DNA of 24,887 nucleotides, taken from the NCBI GenBank assembly GCA_050248795.1, contig JBFWRS010000046.1, forward strand, positions 1 through 24,887, given 5' to 3'. The notes under the pieces were generated by a model, which saw only the letters and a program-made list of their open reading frames with translations, did not search any database and was not told the DNA's origin. Within the stretch, counting starts at the first letter, position 1. The number at the start of each line of letters is the position of its first letter. Position numbers and translations under genes: made by a program. Below are positions 1-6,823 of the stretch, piece after piece. Origin of the DNA: CAZTDU01 sp050248795 (GTDB lineage Bacteria; Pseudomonadota; Gammaproteobacteria; Burkholderiales; SG8-39).

Positions 1-127
1 AATAACTACTTCTCACTCAAAAGTAAACGAAGTTGTTTCTTTGCGTGTACTTCCTTCGTGAGCACTTGATACCTTGACCTTGCAATCAAGCGCCCACACT
101 TATCGGCTGCAAATTTTTAAAGAGCTG
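1..127 (-). promoter_or_regulatory. putative rRNA-operon leader with boxA and hairpin
   Basis: This non-coding stretch lies downstream of tRNA-fMet on the minus strand. A boxA-like antitermination element (GCTCTTTAAAAA) reads on the minus strand at about 126-115. Further on, positions 97-85 and 70-58 can form a 13-bp stem with two G-U pairs (GTGGGCGCTTGAT with ATCAAGTGCTCAC) around a 14-nt loop. A boxA followed by a structured, relatively AT-rich leader is typical of the transcript upstream of 16S rRNA, or of an rRNA spacer, in betaproteobacteria. No rRNA sequence is inside the window, so the rRNA operon itself is inferred. A perfect 10-bp palindrome (CTGGCGCCAG) lies at 125-134, between boxA and the tRNA. 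Confidence 0.55.
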
Positions 128-150
128 GCGCCAGAGGCACCGGTAAAGCT

Positions 151-227
151 TGGTTGCGGGGAGAGGATTTGAACCTCTGACCTTCGGGTTATGAGCCCGA
201 CGAGCTGCCAGACTGCTCCACCCCGCG
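151..227 (-). tRNA. initiator tRNA-fMet (anticodon CAT)
   Basis: The 77-nt cloverleaf reads on the minus strand and has an encoded CCA end. The acceptor 5' CGCGGGG faces CCCCGCA, so the first pair is a C1-A72 mismatch. The anticodon stem carries three consecutive G-C pairs (GGG/CCC) around the CAT anticodon. These two features are the hallmarks of bacterial initiator tRNA and separate it from elongator tRNA-Met. The T arm contains GGTTCAAATCC. The gene has its own consensus promoter just upstream and is followed by a boxA-containing leader, so it may be transcribed at the head of an rRNA operon. Confidence 0.96.
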
Positions 228-242
228 TCCGTTGAGCCAAAG

Positions 243-272
243 ATTATAAGGGAACCAGAAGTGCCGTGTCAA
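243..272 (-). promoter_or_regulatory. consensus sigma-70 promoter for tRNA-fMet
   Basis: On the minus strand a perfect -35 hexamer TTGACA (272-267) is followed after 18 bp by a perfect -10 hexamer TATAAT (248-243). Transcription would start near 236, a few bases before the mature tRNA end at 227. The -35 box overlaps the TGA stop (271-269) of the chorismate mutase-like gene. Two perfect hexamers in a GC-rich genome suit a stable-RNA promoter. Confidence 0.85.
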
Positions 273-571
273 ACATTCTGCGGAACATTTTTCTGACCGT
301 GCGCAGCCAGCTCCGCGTCGGTAAACGCGGCGACCACTTCCGCGTAGATCCGCCCGACCACCTCTGCGTCCGACCCTGCCTCGGTGGCGAGACGCATCGC
401 GCGCTCTACGACCTGCCTGGCGCGCGCCGGGGCGCGGACGTCGGCTGCATCGCGCTTGAAGCCTGCTGCCTGCAGCACATACTCGCTCCGCTGCGCGAGC
501 AAACGCACGATCTGGCCGTCGAGCTCGTCGATCCGGTCTCGAATCTCGGCCAAGCTCGAACAGTGTTGCAT
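269..571 (-). CDS. AroQ-type chorismate mutase / PchB-like isochorismate-pyruvate lyase
   Basis: This 100-residue all-helical AroQ-class protein is almost exactly the length of PchB (about 101) and lacks any fused dehydratase or dehydrogenase domain. Arg11, Arg28 and Lys39 match the active-site arginines and lysine of the E. coli AroQ mutase domain. The segments YVLQAAGFK and VRAPAR resemble the PchB/isochorismate-lyase branch more than the PheA/TyrA branch. The family rearranges chorismate to prephenate, or in PchB cleaves isochorismate to salicylate plus pyruvate. The two cannot be separated here. I chose the ATG at 571, 13 bp after the preceding stop; an ATG at 601 and a GTG at 610 would overlap tctC. 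None has a clear Shine-Dalgarno. It is the last gene of a four-gene coupled group, and its stop codon overlaps the tRNA-fMet -35 box. No signal peptide is visible. Confidence 0.8.
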   Translation of the reverse strand: MQHCSSLAEIRDRIDELDGQIVRLLAQRSEYVLQAAGFKRDAADVRAPARARQVVERAMRLATEAGSDAEVVGRIYAEVVAAFTDAELAAHGQKNVPQNV

Positions 572-584
572 CGGCGTGGGGTGT

Positions 585-1547
585 TCAGTCCGGCTTAGCA
601 TTGGTGGCACGAATTACTTTGCCCCACTTGGCTATCTCAGACTGCTGCCATGCACGGAACGCTGCCGGCGAGGTGCCAGCCACATCAAACCCGGCGTTGG
701 TAAGTATCCTGCGAGACTCCGGCAGCCCAAGCGCCTTCTGCGTTTCGGCAGACAGGCGATCGATCACGCCTTGTGGCGTCTTAGCCGGTGCGAGCAAGCC
801 AATCCACGCCAGGGACTCGAGTTGCGGATACCCAAGTTCCTTGACGCTGGGCACATCGGGAAGCAGGCGGCTACGCTTGAGCGCCGTCACGGCGAGCGGG
901 GTCATCTTGCCTGCCTTGATGTGGGGCAGCATACCCGGGACGATCGCGAACATGGTCTGTATGTTCCCGGACAGCATGTCGGTGACGGCCTGCGGAAACC
1001 CCCGGTACGGGATGTGAACGATGAACACCTTCGCATCCGCCTTGAGCAGTTCCATGGTGAGGTGTGCAGCGCTGCCGCTCCCGGTCGTGCCGTAGGACAA
1101 GCGGCCCGGATTCTGTTTCAGATAGGCAATGAACTCGTTGAACGATCTGGCCGGGATGCTCGTGTGCGCCACGAGCACCTGTGGCGCGGTAGCAAGCAAC
1201 GAGATGGGTGCAAGATCCCTCTCCGGATCGTAGGGCAGGTTGTCATACAGAACCTTGTTGGTTGCCACAGCCGCGTTCGTGCTGACGAGCAACGTGTAGC
1301 CATCCGCGGGGGACTTTGCCACCAGGTCGGCGGCAACATTTCCTCCCGCGCCGGCGCGATTCTCTACGATCACCGGCTGGCCCAGTGCGTCCTGCAATCT
1401 CGGCGCCACAACCCGCGCAACAGTGTCCGGAGTCGTGCCCGGTGGAAACGAGACGATGACTTTCACCGGTCTGGACGGCCAAGGCTGTGCAACAGCGCTG
1501 CCGCCAGCGACCAGCAGTGCAAGCGCCAGCATCGCGTACTTGATCAT
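585..1547 (-). CDS. Bug/TctC-family periplasmic solute-binding protein
   Basis: This 320-residue protein starts with a hydrophobic Sec signal peptide (about 1-20, likely cleaved after AVA). The mature part is a Bug/TctC receptor: PSRPVKVIVSFPPGTTPD near the N-terminus, an ENRAGAGGNVAAD segment, PADGYTLL, and a YGTTGSGSAAH ligand-loop region. The length is standard. The family binds carboxylates such as citrate or aromatic acids for tripartite tricarboxylate transporters. No tctA or tctB partner is present, as is common for Bug proteins. The ATG overlaps the preceding TGA as ATGA and is preceded by GAGGAG (1558-1553) with a 5-nt spacer, so translation is coupled to the chorismate-binding gene upstream. 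Its place between two chorismate-type enzymes is unusual; the ligand cannot be read from the sequence. Confidence 0.93.
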   Translation of the reverse strand: MIKYAMLALALLVAGGSAVAQPWPSRPVKVIVSFPPGTTPDTVARVVAPRLQDALGQPVIVENRAGAGGNVAADLVAKSPADGYTLLVSTNAAVATNKVLYDNLPYDPERDLAPISLLATAPQVLVAHTSIPARSFNEFIAYLKQNPGRLSYGTTGSGSAAHLTMELLKADAKVFIVHIPYRGFPQAVTDMLSGNIQTMFAIVPGMLPHIKAGKMTPLAVTALKRSRLLPDVPSVKELGYPQLESLAWIGLLAPAKTPQGVIDRLSAETQKALGLPESRRILTNAGFDVAGTSPAAFRAWQQSEIAKWGKVIRATNAKPD

Positions 1548-3505
1548 GATTTCTCCTCGATTTTCGCTTCGACAAACATATCACACGGATCGAGCCACGC
1601 CACTGCCGCCCGCAGTGCGGCTATGCCGTTCGAGTCGCCACCTGACAGGACCGACTCGGGCCGGAAGAAGAGCGCACACATGCGCTCATTGCGGTGCTGC
1701 GCGGCAAGCACCCATCCGTCCTCGGAGACGGCCGCCTCTTCCCAGCCTGCTGGCAGGCCGCCACGACGAATCGCGGCGTTCTGGTAGCAGCCGACGCGGA
1801 TCCGAGGAATCGCCTTGAGGAAAGCGTCTGCCGAGGAGATCCCGGAGCGTACGCGCGCGAACTCCGGAACCGGGAATGCCTCCACCTTTGCCCCATGCCG
1901 CCGCAGTAGCCAGATGGCGCCTTCTCCGACGGCAATTAGCGGCGCTTCCGGTACGCCGTTTCCCAAGGGTGGTCCAGACAGCACCGCGACGATACCCCGG
2001 GGCGAGACGGTCAAGCCCCCCCGTTCCAGCGTGTTGGACACGCTGTTGCGGAACGCATCCTCTCCGTACAGTCCGCGCACAAACCGTCCCGGACCATGTT
2101 TCGGCGTCCGCAAGCTCGCTTTGCCAGAAAGCACCCCGAACAGGCTCTGCGCCTTCAGGCGCGTCTCTTCTTCCTCGCTCTTTGGATCCGAATCGGCCAG
2201 TATGTTGCCTCCCGCGCGAACCTCCGCGACCCCGGCGACAATGCGTGCAGCACGCAGCACGGTATATGCCTCGACGCTGCCGTCCGAGCCGATTCGCACC
2301 ACCGCCCCCGCGTACCAGCCGCGCCACTCCGGCTCCAGGTCACCGATGGCCCGCACCGCCTTGTGCTTCGGCAGTCCGGTCACGGTCGCGGGCGTCGCAT
2401 GGGAGAGCAGGATCTCGAACGCGTCTACGTCCTTGCGCCTGCGCCCGCGCAGATGGGCGATCGTATGAATGATCGTGCTGAAGAAATGCAGGCGGCGGTG
2501 CGACAGAACCCCGACCGTCCCCCGCTCGCAAACCACGGACAGCTCCTCCAGCGCGGAATCGACACATAGCGCGAGGGCAGCCGCCTCCTTCGGGGAGGCA
2601 AGCAGTTCTAGGGCGCGTTCGGCGTCTTCCGCAGCGTTGGCCCCTCGGGAGATGGTGCCGCAGACCGGCGACGATTCCACCCAGTCCGCGTTCGCCCTGA
2701 CCTGCACGTCCGGGGACGCGCCGAGGAGCATCTCTCCGGCATCGAGATTGCAGAAAAACATTCCCGGATATGGATTGCGGCGTCGCAACAAAGCGAAAGC
2801 CTCACTCGCCGAAACGCCCACCGGCCTGCGGAAGACCTGGCTCAGGACGAGGGAATACAACTCCCCCTGTTTCAGCAGTTCAATCCCCTTCGCCACCCGG
2901 GCTGCATGACCACCGGGTGACAGTTCATCCTGCAGCCGTCCCGGAAATGATGGTGTCAGCGGATCAGGCTGCGTATCGGATCGCCGCTCGGTGCTGTCGA
3001 AGCGAAAATCTATACTCCTTACATGTGAATTATCAACTACTTGAACAGTCTTTGGGAGAAATAGCGTTAAGCGTCGTCTTTGGTCCTCCGGCAGCGGATC
3101 TGACGCTCCGAATCGGTAGTAGTCGAAGCTCAGTGCGCCGTACAGAGCGAGTTCCGCCGAGGCCGGCTGAAACAAACTCAGGATCTCGCGCAGCAACTGG
3201 AAGACCGACTTGCCATCGGGCATTCGCACCCTCACGCCTTCGGCACAATCTTCGAACCCGGCGAGGCGACGCACTGCACCAAGCAGCCCTGCCCCCTCGT
3301 TCCCGAACGGCGTGACAAGCAGTACCGGGCCGTCCACGCAGAATCGCAACGCCGCGGCCGCACACGCAATCGATGAACGACGGTACTGCCCCTCGACTTC
3401 CACGTCGCAGCCCATCCAGACGCCCGGGCGAGCATCAAGCTCAGCGAAGATCGCATCGGCTTCGGCTAGGCTCAACTCAGATTCGAGGCGCTCGACCCTG
3501 ATCAT
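1544..3505 (-). CDS. fused TrpE-TrpG-like protein with inactive-looking glutaminase domain
   Basis: This 653-residue protein has the architecture of the fused TrpE(G) of rhizobia. An N-terminal TrpE region (about 1-190) precedes the chorismate-binding domain (about 198-460), with PVCGT at 280-284, His347, TVTGLPK at 374-380, Arg418 and the ExxET Mg ligands Glu444/Glu447. A class I amidotransferase-like domain follows (about 472-640). Several key residues differ. The first Mg motif reads KEAAA (306-310), so the second glutamate (E361 in Serratia TrpE) is Ala310. The RND triplet after it is absent, and SPE reads SPD. In the glutaminase domain the nucleophile motif GVCLG reads AVGEG (Cys to Gly527) and HPES reads RPES (His to Arg615). 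Glutamine hydrolysis should therefore be impossible. The expected Lys of water-using isochorismate synthases is Ser218. The true reaction is unknown: ammonia-dependent, a different chorismate reaction, or non-catalytic. The ATG at 3505 overlaps the preceding stop as ATGA. Confidence 0.85.
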   Translation of the reverse strand: MIRVERLESELSLAEADAIFAELDARPGVWMGCDVEVEGQYRRSSIACAAAALRFCVDGPVLLVTPFGNEGAGLLGAVRRLAGFEDCAEGVRVRMPDGKSVFQLLREILSLFQPASAELALYGALSFDYYRFGASDPLPEDQRRRLTLFLPKTVQVVDNSHVRSIDFRFDSTERRSDTQPDPLTPSFPGRLQDELSPGGHAARVAKGIELLKQGELYSLVLSQVFRRPVGVSASEAFALLRRRNPYPGMFFCNLDAGEMLLGASPDVQVRANADWVESSPVCGTISRGANAAEDAERALELLASPKEAAALALCVDSALEELSVVCERGTVGVLSHRRLHFFSTIIHTIAHLRGRRRKDVDAFEILLSHATPATVTGLPKHKAVRAIGDLEPEWRGWYAGAVVRIGSDGSVEAYTVLRAARIVAGVAEVRAGGNILADSDPKSEEEETRLKAQSLFGVLSGKASLRTPKHGPGRFVRGLYGEDAFRNSVSNTLERGGLTVSPRGIVAVLSGPPLGNGVPEAPLIAVGEGAIWLLRRHGAKVEAFPVPEFARVRSGISSADAFLKAIPRIRVGCYQNAAIRRGGLPAGWEEAAVSEDGWVLAAQHRNERMCALFFRPESVLSGGDSNGIAALRAAVAWLDPCDMFVEAKIEEKS

Positions 3506-4107
3506 TTTCGATGCGCCAACCAATGCTCGAGCAGGACCAGCCTGTCGTTGCCCCAGAACAAGCGCCCGTCGACGAGGAACGTCGGTACACCGAATGCACC
3601 CTGCGCTGCCGCCCGGCGTGCATCCTCCGACACCCTCTGGCGCACCGCCGGATCCGCCAAGGACGCCCGGTAGCCGCTGACATCCAGGTTCATGCCAGCC
3701 GCCATCGCAATGCATGCGGATTCGTCGATCTTCAGGTGCCCCACGAAGATGGCATGGAACATCGCCCTGGCAAAGGGCACCAGCACCCCCTGTGCGCCTG
3801 CGGCACGGACGGCGACGGCGAGCAGCGCATGGTCCTCAGGCGGCGGATGGGGTTCCACGAACGGCACGCCATAGTAGCGAGCCCAGTCCTCGGCATCGCG
3901 CTGGCGATACTCCCATTCGTACTGTCCCGATGGCGGTTTGCCGCGCATTGGCGTCTGCCCGTGCGCTGCCATGAGTTCGACGCTGGAGACCGGCACCCAT
4001 TCGAAGACGCAGCCAGTGCGTGCAGCGACACCGTCGAGCCGGGTGGACGCAAGATACGAGTACCTGCTGCCCAGCCCAAACACGAACTGCACAGTCACGG
4101 CAGGCAT
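3502..4107 (-). CDS. DsbA-fold 2-hydroxychromene-2-carboxylate isomerase-like protein
   Basis: This 201-residue protein has the kappa-GST/DsbA-fold layout. The N-terminus FVFGLGSRYSYLA matches the FDFxSPYSYLA motif of HCCA isomerases, with Ser14 in the position that activates glutathione. The C-terminus carries GAFGVPTFLVDG, with the cis-proline loop, followed by LFWGNDRL, typical of the family. There is no CXXC motif, so it is not a disulfide oxidase, and no signal peptide, so it should be cytoplasmic. Family members isomerise 2-hydroxychromene-2-carboxylate in naphthalene-type degradation or act as glutathione S-transferases; the substrate here is not deducible. The ATG at 4107 has GGAG upstream. 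The gene starts 58 bp after recR and its stop overlaps the next start, so it opens the four-gene coupled group. Confidence 0.87.
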   Translation of the reverse strand: MPAVTVQFVFGLGSRYSYLASTRLDGVAARTGCVFEWVPVSSVELMAAHGQTPMRGKPPSGQYEWEYRQRDAEDWARYYGVPFVEPHPPPEDHALLAVAVRAAGAQGVLVPFARAMFHAIFVGHLKIDESACIAMAAGMNLDVSGYRASLADPAVRQRVSEDARRAAAQGAFGVPTFLVDGRLFWGNDRLVLLEHWLAHRK

Positions 4108-4165
4108 GCGGATTCACTCCAGATCGCCTGAGCGCCGCCCATCGCGCCATCGCCACGCGACGCCA

Positions 4166-4777
4166 CTAGATGCCGTGGCGATCCAGCAAGGCCTGGGACA
4201 CCGTGCCCAGATCCACATGCTCGAGCTCCCCGCCAAGCGGCACGCCCCGGGCAATGCGGCTGGCCTTCAGCCCGCGTGCGCGGAGCATTTCTGCAATGTA
4301 GTGCGCCGTTGCCTCGCCTTCATTGGTCAGGTTGGTCGCGAGTATCACTTCCTGAACCTCGCCACCGGACACGCGGGCCAGCAATCGATCCAGGCCGATG
4401 TCCCTTGGCCCCACCCCATCCAGCGGCGACAGCCGGCCCATGAGGACGAAGTACATTCCGGAATAGCTGAGGGTCTGCTCCACGACCGCCAGATCGGCAG
4501 GCGTTTCGACCACGCAGAGCAGCGACGCATCCCGCCTCGGCGAGCTGCACAGGGCACAGATCTCGTCCTCGGAGAAGTTGTTGCACCTGGAACAGCGCCG
4601 CACGGTGGCCAGCGCTGCGGAAAGCGCTCCCGCGAGCCGGTCGGCACCGTCTCTATCGTGCTGGAGCAGGTGGTAGGCCATGCGCTGCGCCGCCTTCGGG
4701 CCGACCCCGGGCAGGACTCGCAGCGCCTCGATCAGCCGATCGACGCCCTTGGCACCGGGTACGCCATCTTTCTTCAA
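4166..4777 (-). CDS. recR: recombination mediator RecR
   Basis: This is a 203-residue RecR of normal length. The N-terminal helix-hairpin-helix contains LPGVGPKAAQRMAYHLL. A C4 zinc finger follows with Cys62, Cys65, Cys74 and Cys77. The Toprim domain (about 86-175) includes the conserved glutamate of CVVETPADL (Glu91) and the segments YFVLMGRLSPLDGVGP and ATNLTNEGEATA. RecR works with RecO and RecF to load RecA on SSB-coated gaps. The start is a TTG at 4777 that overlaps the ebfC stop as TTGA; I see no in-frame ATG near the N-terminus, so this coupled TTG is the best choice. It forms the usual dnaX-ebfC-recR cluster. Confidence 0.97.
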   Translation of the reverse strand: MKKDGVPGAKGVDRLIEALRVLPGVGPKAAQRMAYHLLQHDRDGADRLAGALSAALATVRRCSRCNNFSEDEICALCSSPRRDASLLCVVETPADLAVVEQTLSYSGMYFVLMGRLSPLDGVGPRDIGLDRLLARVSGGEVQEVILATNLTNEGEATAHYIAEMLRARGLKASRIARGVPLGGELEHVDLGTVSQALLDRHGI

Positions 4778-5097
4778 AACGGCAGCTTGAATCCCGCAGG
4801 CAGGCCCATGCCGGAGGCAAGTCCGCCCATCTTCTCGCTCACCATGGCTTCGACCTTGTGGGCAGCATCATTGAATGCAGCGCACACCAGGTCCTCGAGC
4901 ATTTCCCGGTCGTCGCCCACCAGGGACGGGTCGATGCTCACGCGCCGGACTTCATGCTTGCAGGTCATCAGCACCTTCACCATGCCTGCACCGGACTGAC
5001 CTTCGACTTCCATGCTGCCGAGCTGCTCCTGCATGCGACGCATGTTTTCCTGCATCGCCTGCGCCTGCTTCATCAGTTGGCCAATGTTTCCGCGCAT
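4774..5097 (-). CDS. ebfC: YbaB/EbfC family nucleoid-associated protein
   Basis: This 107-residue protein matches YbaB/EbfC, a small dimeric DNA-binding nucleoid protein. The N-terminal helix contains LMKQAQAMQENMRRMQEQL, then comes the GMVKVLMTCKHEVRRVSIDPSLV strand region, and a C-terminal helix with DLVCAAFNDAAHKVE. The C-terminal tail rich in Gly, Met and Pro (GLASGMGLPAGF) is usual. The ATG at 5097 is preceded by GGGAGC. It lies 24 bp after dnaX, and its stop overlaps the TTG start of recR. Confidence 0.97.
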   Translation of the reverse strand: MRGNIGQLMKQAQAMQENMRRMQEQLGSMEVEGQSGAGMVKVLMTCKHEVRRVSIDPSLVGDDREMLEDLVCAAFNDAAHKVEAMVSEKMGGLASGMGLPAGFKLPF

Positions 5098-5121
5098 TCA
5101 CCGCTCCCGCTTTGTTGGTTC

Positions 5122-6678
5122 CTATGAATTCCCGCCGTTCGCCTTGATGGTCGACTCGATCACCTTGCCATCGAACATCGTGACCAGATCCTTGACGAAT
5201 GCGTCGCCATGGACTGCATTCGACATCTCGACCCTGCGTGCACTCTCCCGCGCCGCCTCTACCGAGGCCGCGCTCTCTCCATCGGCTTCTCCCACCGTCA
5301 CCCTGACACTGACCGATCGCCCGAGGTGATGTTCGATCGCGGTCTTGAGCTTGTCCTGGAACCGCGCGAGATGCGCCAGCGACTTCGGCAGCGCGAAGTC
5401 GAACACGTCCCCGCCGGAGCTGCGCAGCACGGCGTTCCTCGCGAGCTCCTTGGGCGCGCCTCCGAGTGAAAGTTGCGAGGCGATCTGCGGCCAGTCCCCG
5501 CCAGCCGCGCCTGCGGCAGAGGGTGGGGCACGCCGCGGCGGTGCCTGGGGCACGCGGGCGGGCTGTCCCTGTGCCCGCGCCGGCGCACCGTCCGGCTGAG
5601 GCCTGAACGCGAGCATGCGCAGCAGCGTCATCACGAATCCCGCATGTTCATCGGGCGCGAGCGAAAGATCCTGCCTTCCCTGCAACGCAATCTGGTAGTC
5701 CAGCTGCACGGTTTCCGCATCCAGTGCCTGTGCAAGTGCGACGATCCGGCCCCGCTCGGGCATATCTTCCCCAAGGGCGTCCGGAACCACCTGTACCAGC
5801 GCGACGTTCAACAGCAGCGAAGCAAGGTCCTGCAGCGCAGCATCGAAGGAAAGGCTGCGCTGCTGCATCTCGTCCGCGATTGCCATGACGCCTGGACCGT
5901 CCACCGCCGCGATCGCGTCGAGGAGGCGGAACAGATACGACTGGTCGATCGCACCCAGCATGTCGCGCACGTTGTCCACCTCCACCCTGCCCGCGCCATG
6001 CGCGATCGCCTGGTCTAGCAGCGACAGTGCGTCGCGCATGCTCCCCGCGGCGGCGCGCCCGATCAGCGGCAGCGCATCGCGCTCGTAGGCAACGCTCTCC
6101 GCGTCGAGCACCTGCGCGAGGTGGCCGACCACTGCAGGCACCGGCATCTGCTTGAGATTGAACTGCAGGCAGCGCGACAGCACCGTCACCGGGATCTTCT
6201 GCGGGTCGGTCGTGGCAAGGATGAACTTCAGGTGCTCGGGCGGCTCTTCGAGCGTCTTCAGCATTGCGTTGAAAGCCGATGTCGACAGCATGTGGACTTC
6301 GTCGATCACGTACACCTTGTACCGGCCCCGCGTCGGCGCGTACTGGGCGGTTTCGAGGAGCTGTCGCATCTCCTCGACCCTGGTATTTGTCGCCGCGTCG
6401 ACCTCGAGCAGGTCGACGAAGCGGCCGGAATCTATCTCGACACAAGCACTGCAGGTTCCGCATGGCTGCGCGGTCACGCCCGATTCGCAGTTCAGGCACT
6501 TGGCGAGGATCCTCGCGACCGTGGTCTTGCCGACGCCCCTGGTGCCGGTAAAGAGGTACGCATGATGCAGGCGCTTGTGCTCCAGCGCGTGGCGCAGCGC
6601 CCTGACCACGTGTTCCTGGCCGACCAGGCTGGCGAAATCCCGCGGGCGCCACTTCCTGGCGAGTACCTGGTAGCTCAT
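5122..6678 (-). CDS. dnaX: DNA polymerase III subunit gamma/tau
   Basis: This is the 518-residue clamp-loader motor subunit. The N-terminus MSYQVLARKWRPRDFASLVG is the DnaX signature. Walker A is GTRGVGKTT (about 45-53). Zinc-binding cysteines are Cys64, Cys73, Cys76 and Cys79. Walker B is VIDEVHML, and sensor regions ATTDPQK and the SRC arginine-finger motif follow. A linker rich in Ala, Pro and Arg (roughly 400-440) leads to a C-terminal tau-type domain. The protein is longer than E. coli gamma (431) but shorter than tau (643). I see no A-rich slippery heptamer, so a separate frameshifted gamma form is not evident. The ATG at 6678 fixes the conserved N-terminus; upstream in-frame sequence would run through the SRP RNA. 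It leads dnaX-ebfC-recR. Confidence 0.97.
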   Translation of the reverse strand: MSYQVLARKWRPRDFASLVGQEHVVRALRHALEHKRLHHAYLFTGTRGVGKTTVARILAKCLNCESGVTAQPCGTCSACVEIDSGRFVDLLEVDAATNTRVEEMRQLLETAQYAPTRGRYKVYVIDEVHMLSTSAFNAMLKTLEEPPEHLKFILATTDPQKIPVTVLSRCLQFNLKQMPVPAVVGHLAQVLDAESVAYERDALPLIGRAAAGSMRDALSLLDQAIAHGAGRVEVDNVRDMLGAIDQSYLFRLLDAIAAVDGPGVMAIADEMQQRSLSFDAALQDLASLLLNVALVQVVPDALGEDMPERGRIVALAQALDAETVQLDYQIALQGRQDLSLAPDEHAGFVMTLLRMLAFRPQPDGAPARAQGQPARVPQAPPRRAPPSAAGAAGGDWPQIASQLSLGGAPKELARNAVLRSSGGDVFDFALPKSLAHLARFQDKLKTAIEHHLGRSVSVRVTVGEADGESAASVEAARESARRVEMSNAVHGDAFVKDLVTMFDGKVIESTIKANGGNS

Positions 6679-6702
6679 GGTTTCGATCTTATCAGGGGGA
6701 TA

Positions 6703-6797
6703 GGCGAGCCTTACCCCGGCACTTGCAGGATCCAGCTGTGGCTGCTTCCTTCCGGACCTGACCAGGTTCACCAGGCTGCAATGCGGGGGGGCCCGCC
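6703..6797 (-). ncRNA. ffs: 4.5S / small signal recognition particle RNA
   Basis: The minus strand contains the highly conserved SRP domain IV hairpin, with GGTCAGGTCCGGAAGGAAGC and the flanking CAGCC. The ends pair well: GGCGGGCC (6797-6790) with GGCTCGCC (6710-6703), with one G-U pair, which sets the 95-nt limits. The RNA binds Ffh and directs membrane proteins co-translationally. It sits 24 bp before dnaX and 26 bp after tRNA-Ser on the same strand, an arrangement that recurs in proteobacteria. Confidence 0.96.
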
Positions 6798-6803
6798 GCA
6801 TGC

Positions 6804-6809
6804 ATTATG
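6804..6809 (-). promoter_or_regulatory. probable -10 element of ffs
   Basis: CATAAT (one mismatch to TATAAT) lies on the minus strand 6 nt upstream of the predicted 5' end of the SRP RNA. This is the spacing expected for a -10 box with transcription starting at the mature end. No convincing -35 hexamer is visible at 16-18 bp because that region is the tRNA-Ser 3' end, so transcription from the tRNA may also contribute. Confidence 0.45.
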
Positions 6810-6823
6810 CCCGAGAGGTGCGG

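Noticed and set aside
384..1787. 467-codon plus-strand open frame across the mutase-like and tctC genes
   Set aside because: The translation shows no domain or motif and it runs opposite to two well-supported genes; it is an antisense shadow.
1544..3505. Treating the TrpE-TrpG-like gene as an ordinary functional anthranilate synthase, or as a pseudogene
   Set aside because: Loss of Cys, His and a Mg-site Glu argues against glutamine-dependent anthranilate synthesis, while the intact 653-codon frame, coupled start and remaining conserved motifs argue against decay.
3502..4107. Thiol-disulfide oxidase (DsbA) for the DsbA-fold protein
   Set aside because: No CXXC motif and no signal peptide; the Ser14 region and the FGVPTFLVDG motif fit HCCA isomerase / kappa-type GST.
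5122..6678. Programmed frameshift in dnaX making a short gamma form
   Set aside because: I see no A-rich slippery sequence with a following hairpin in the gene, so there is no sequence support.
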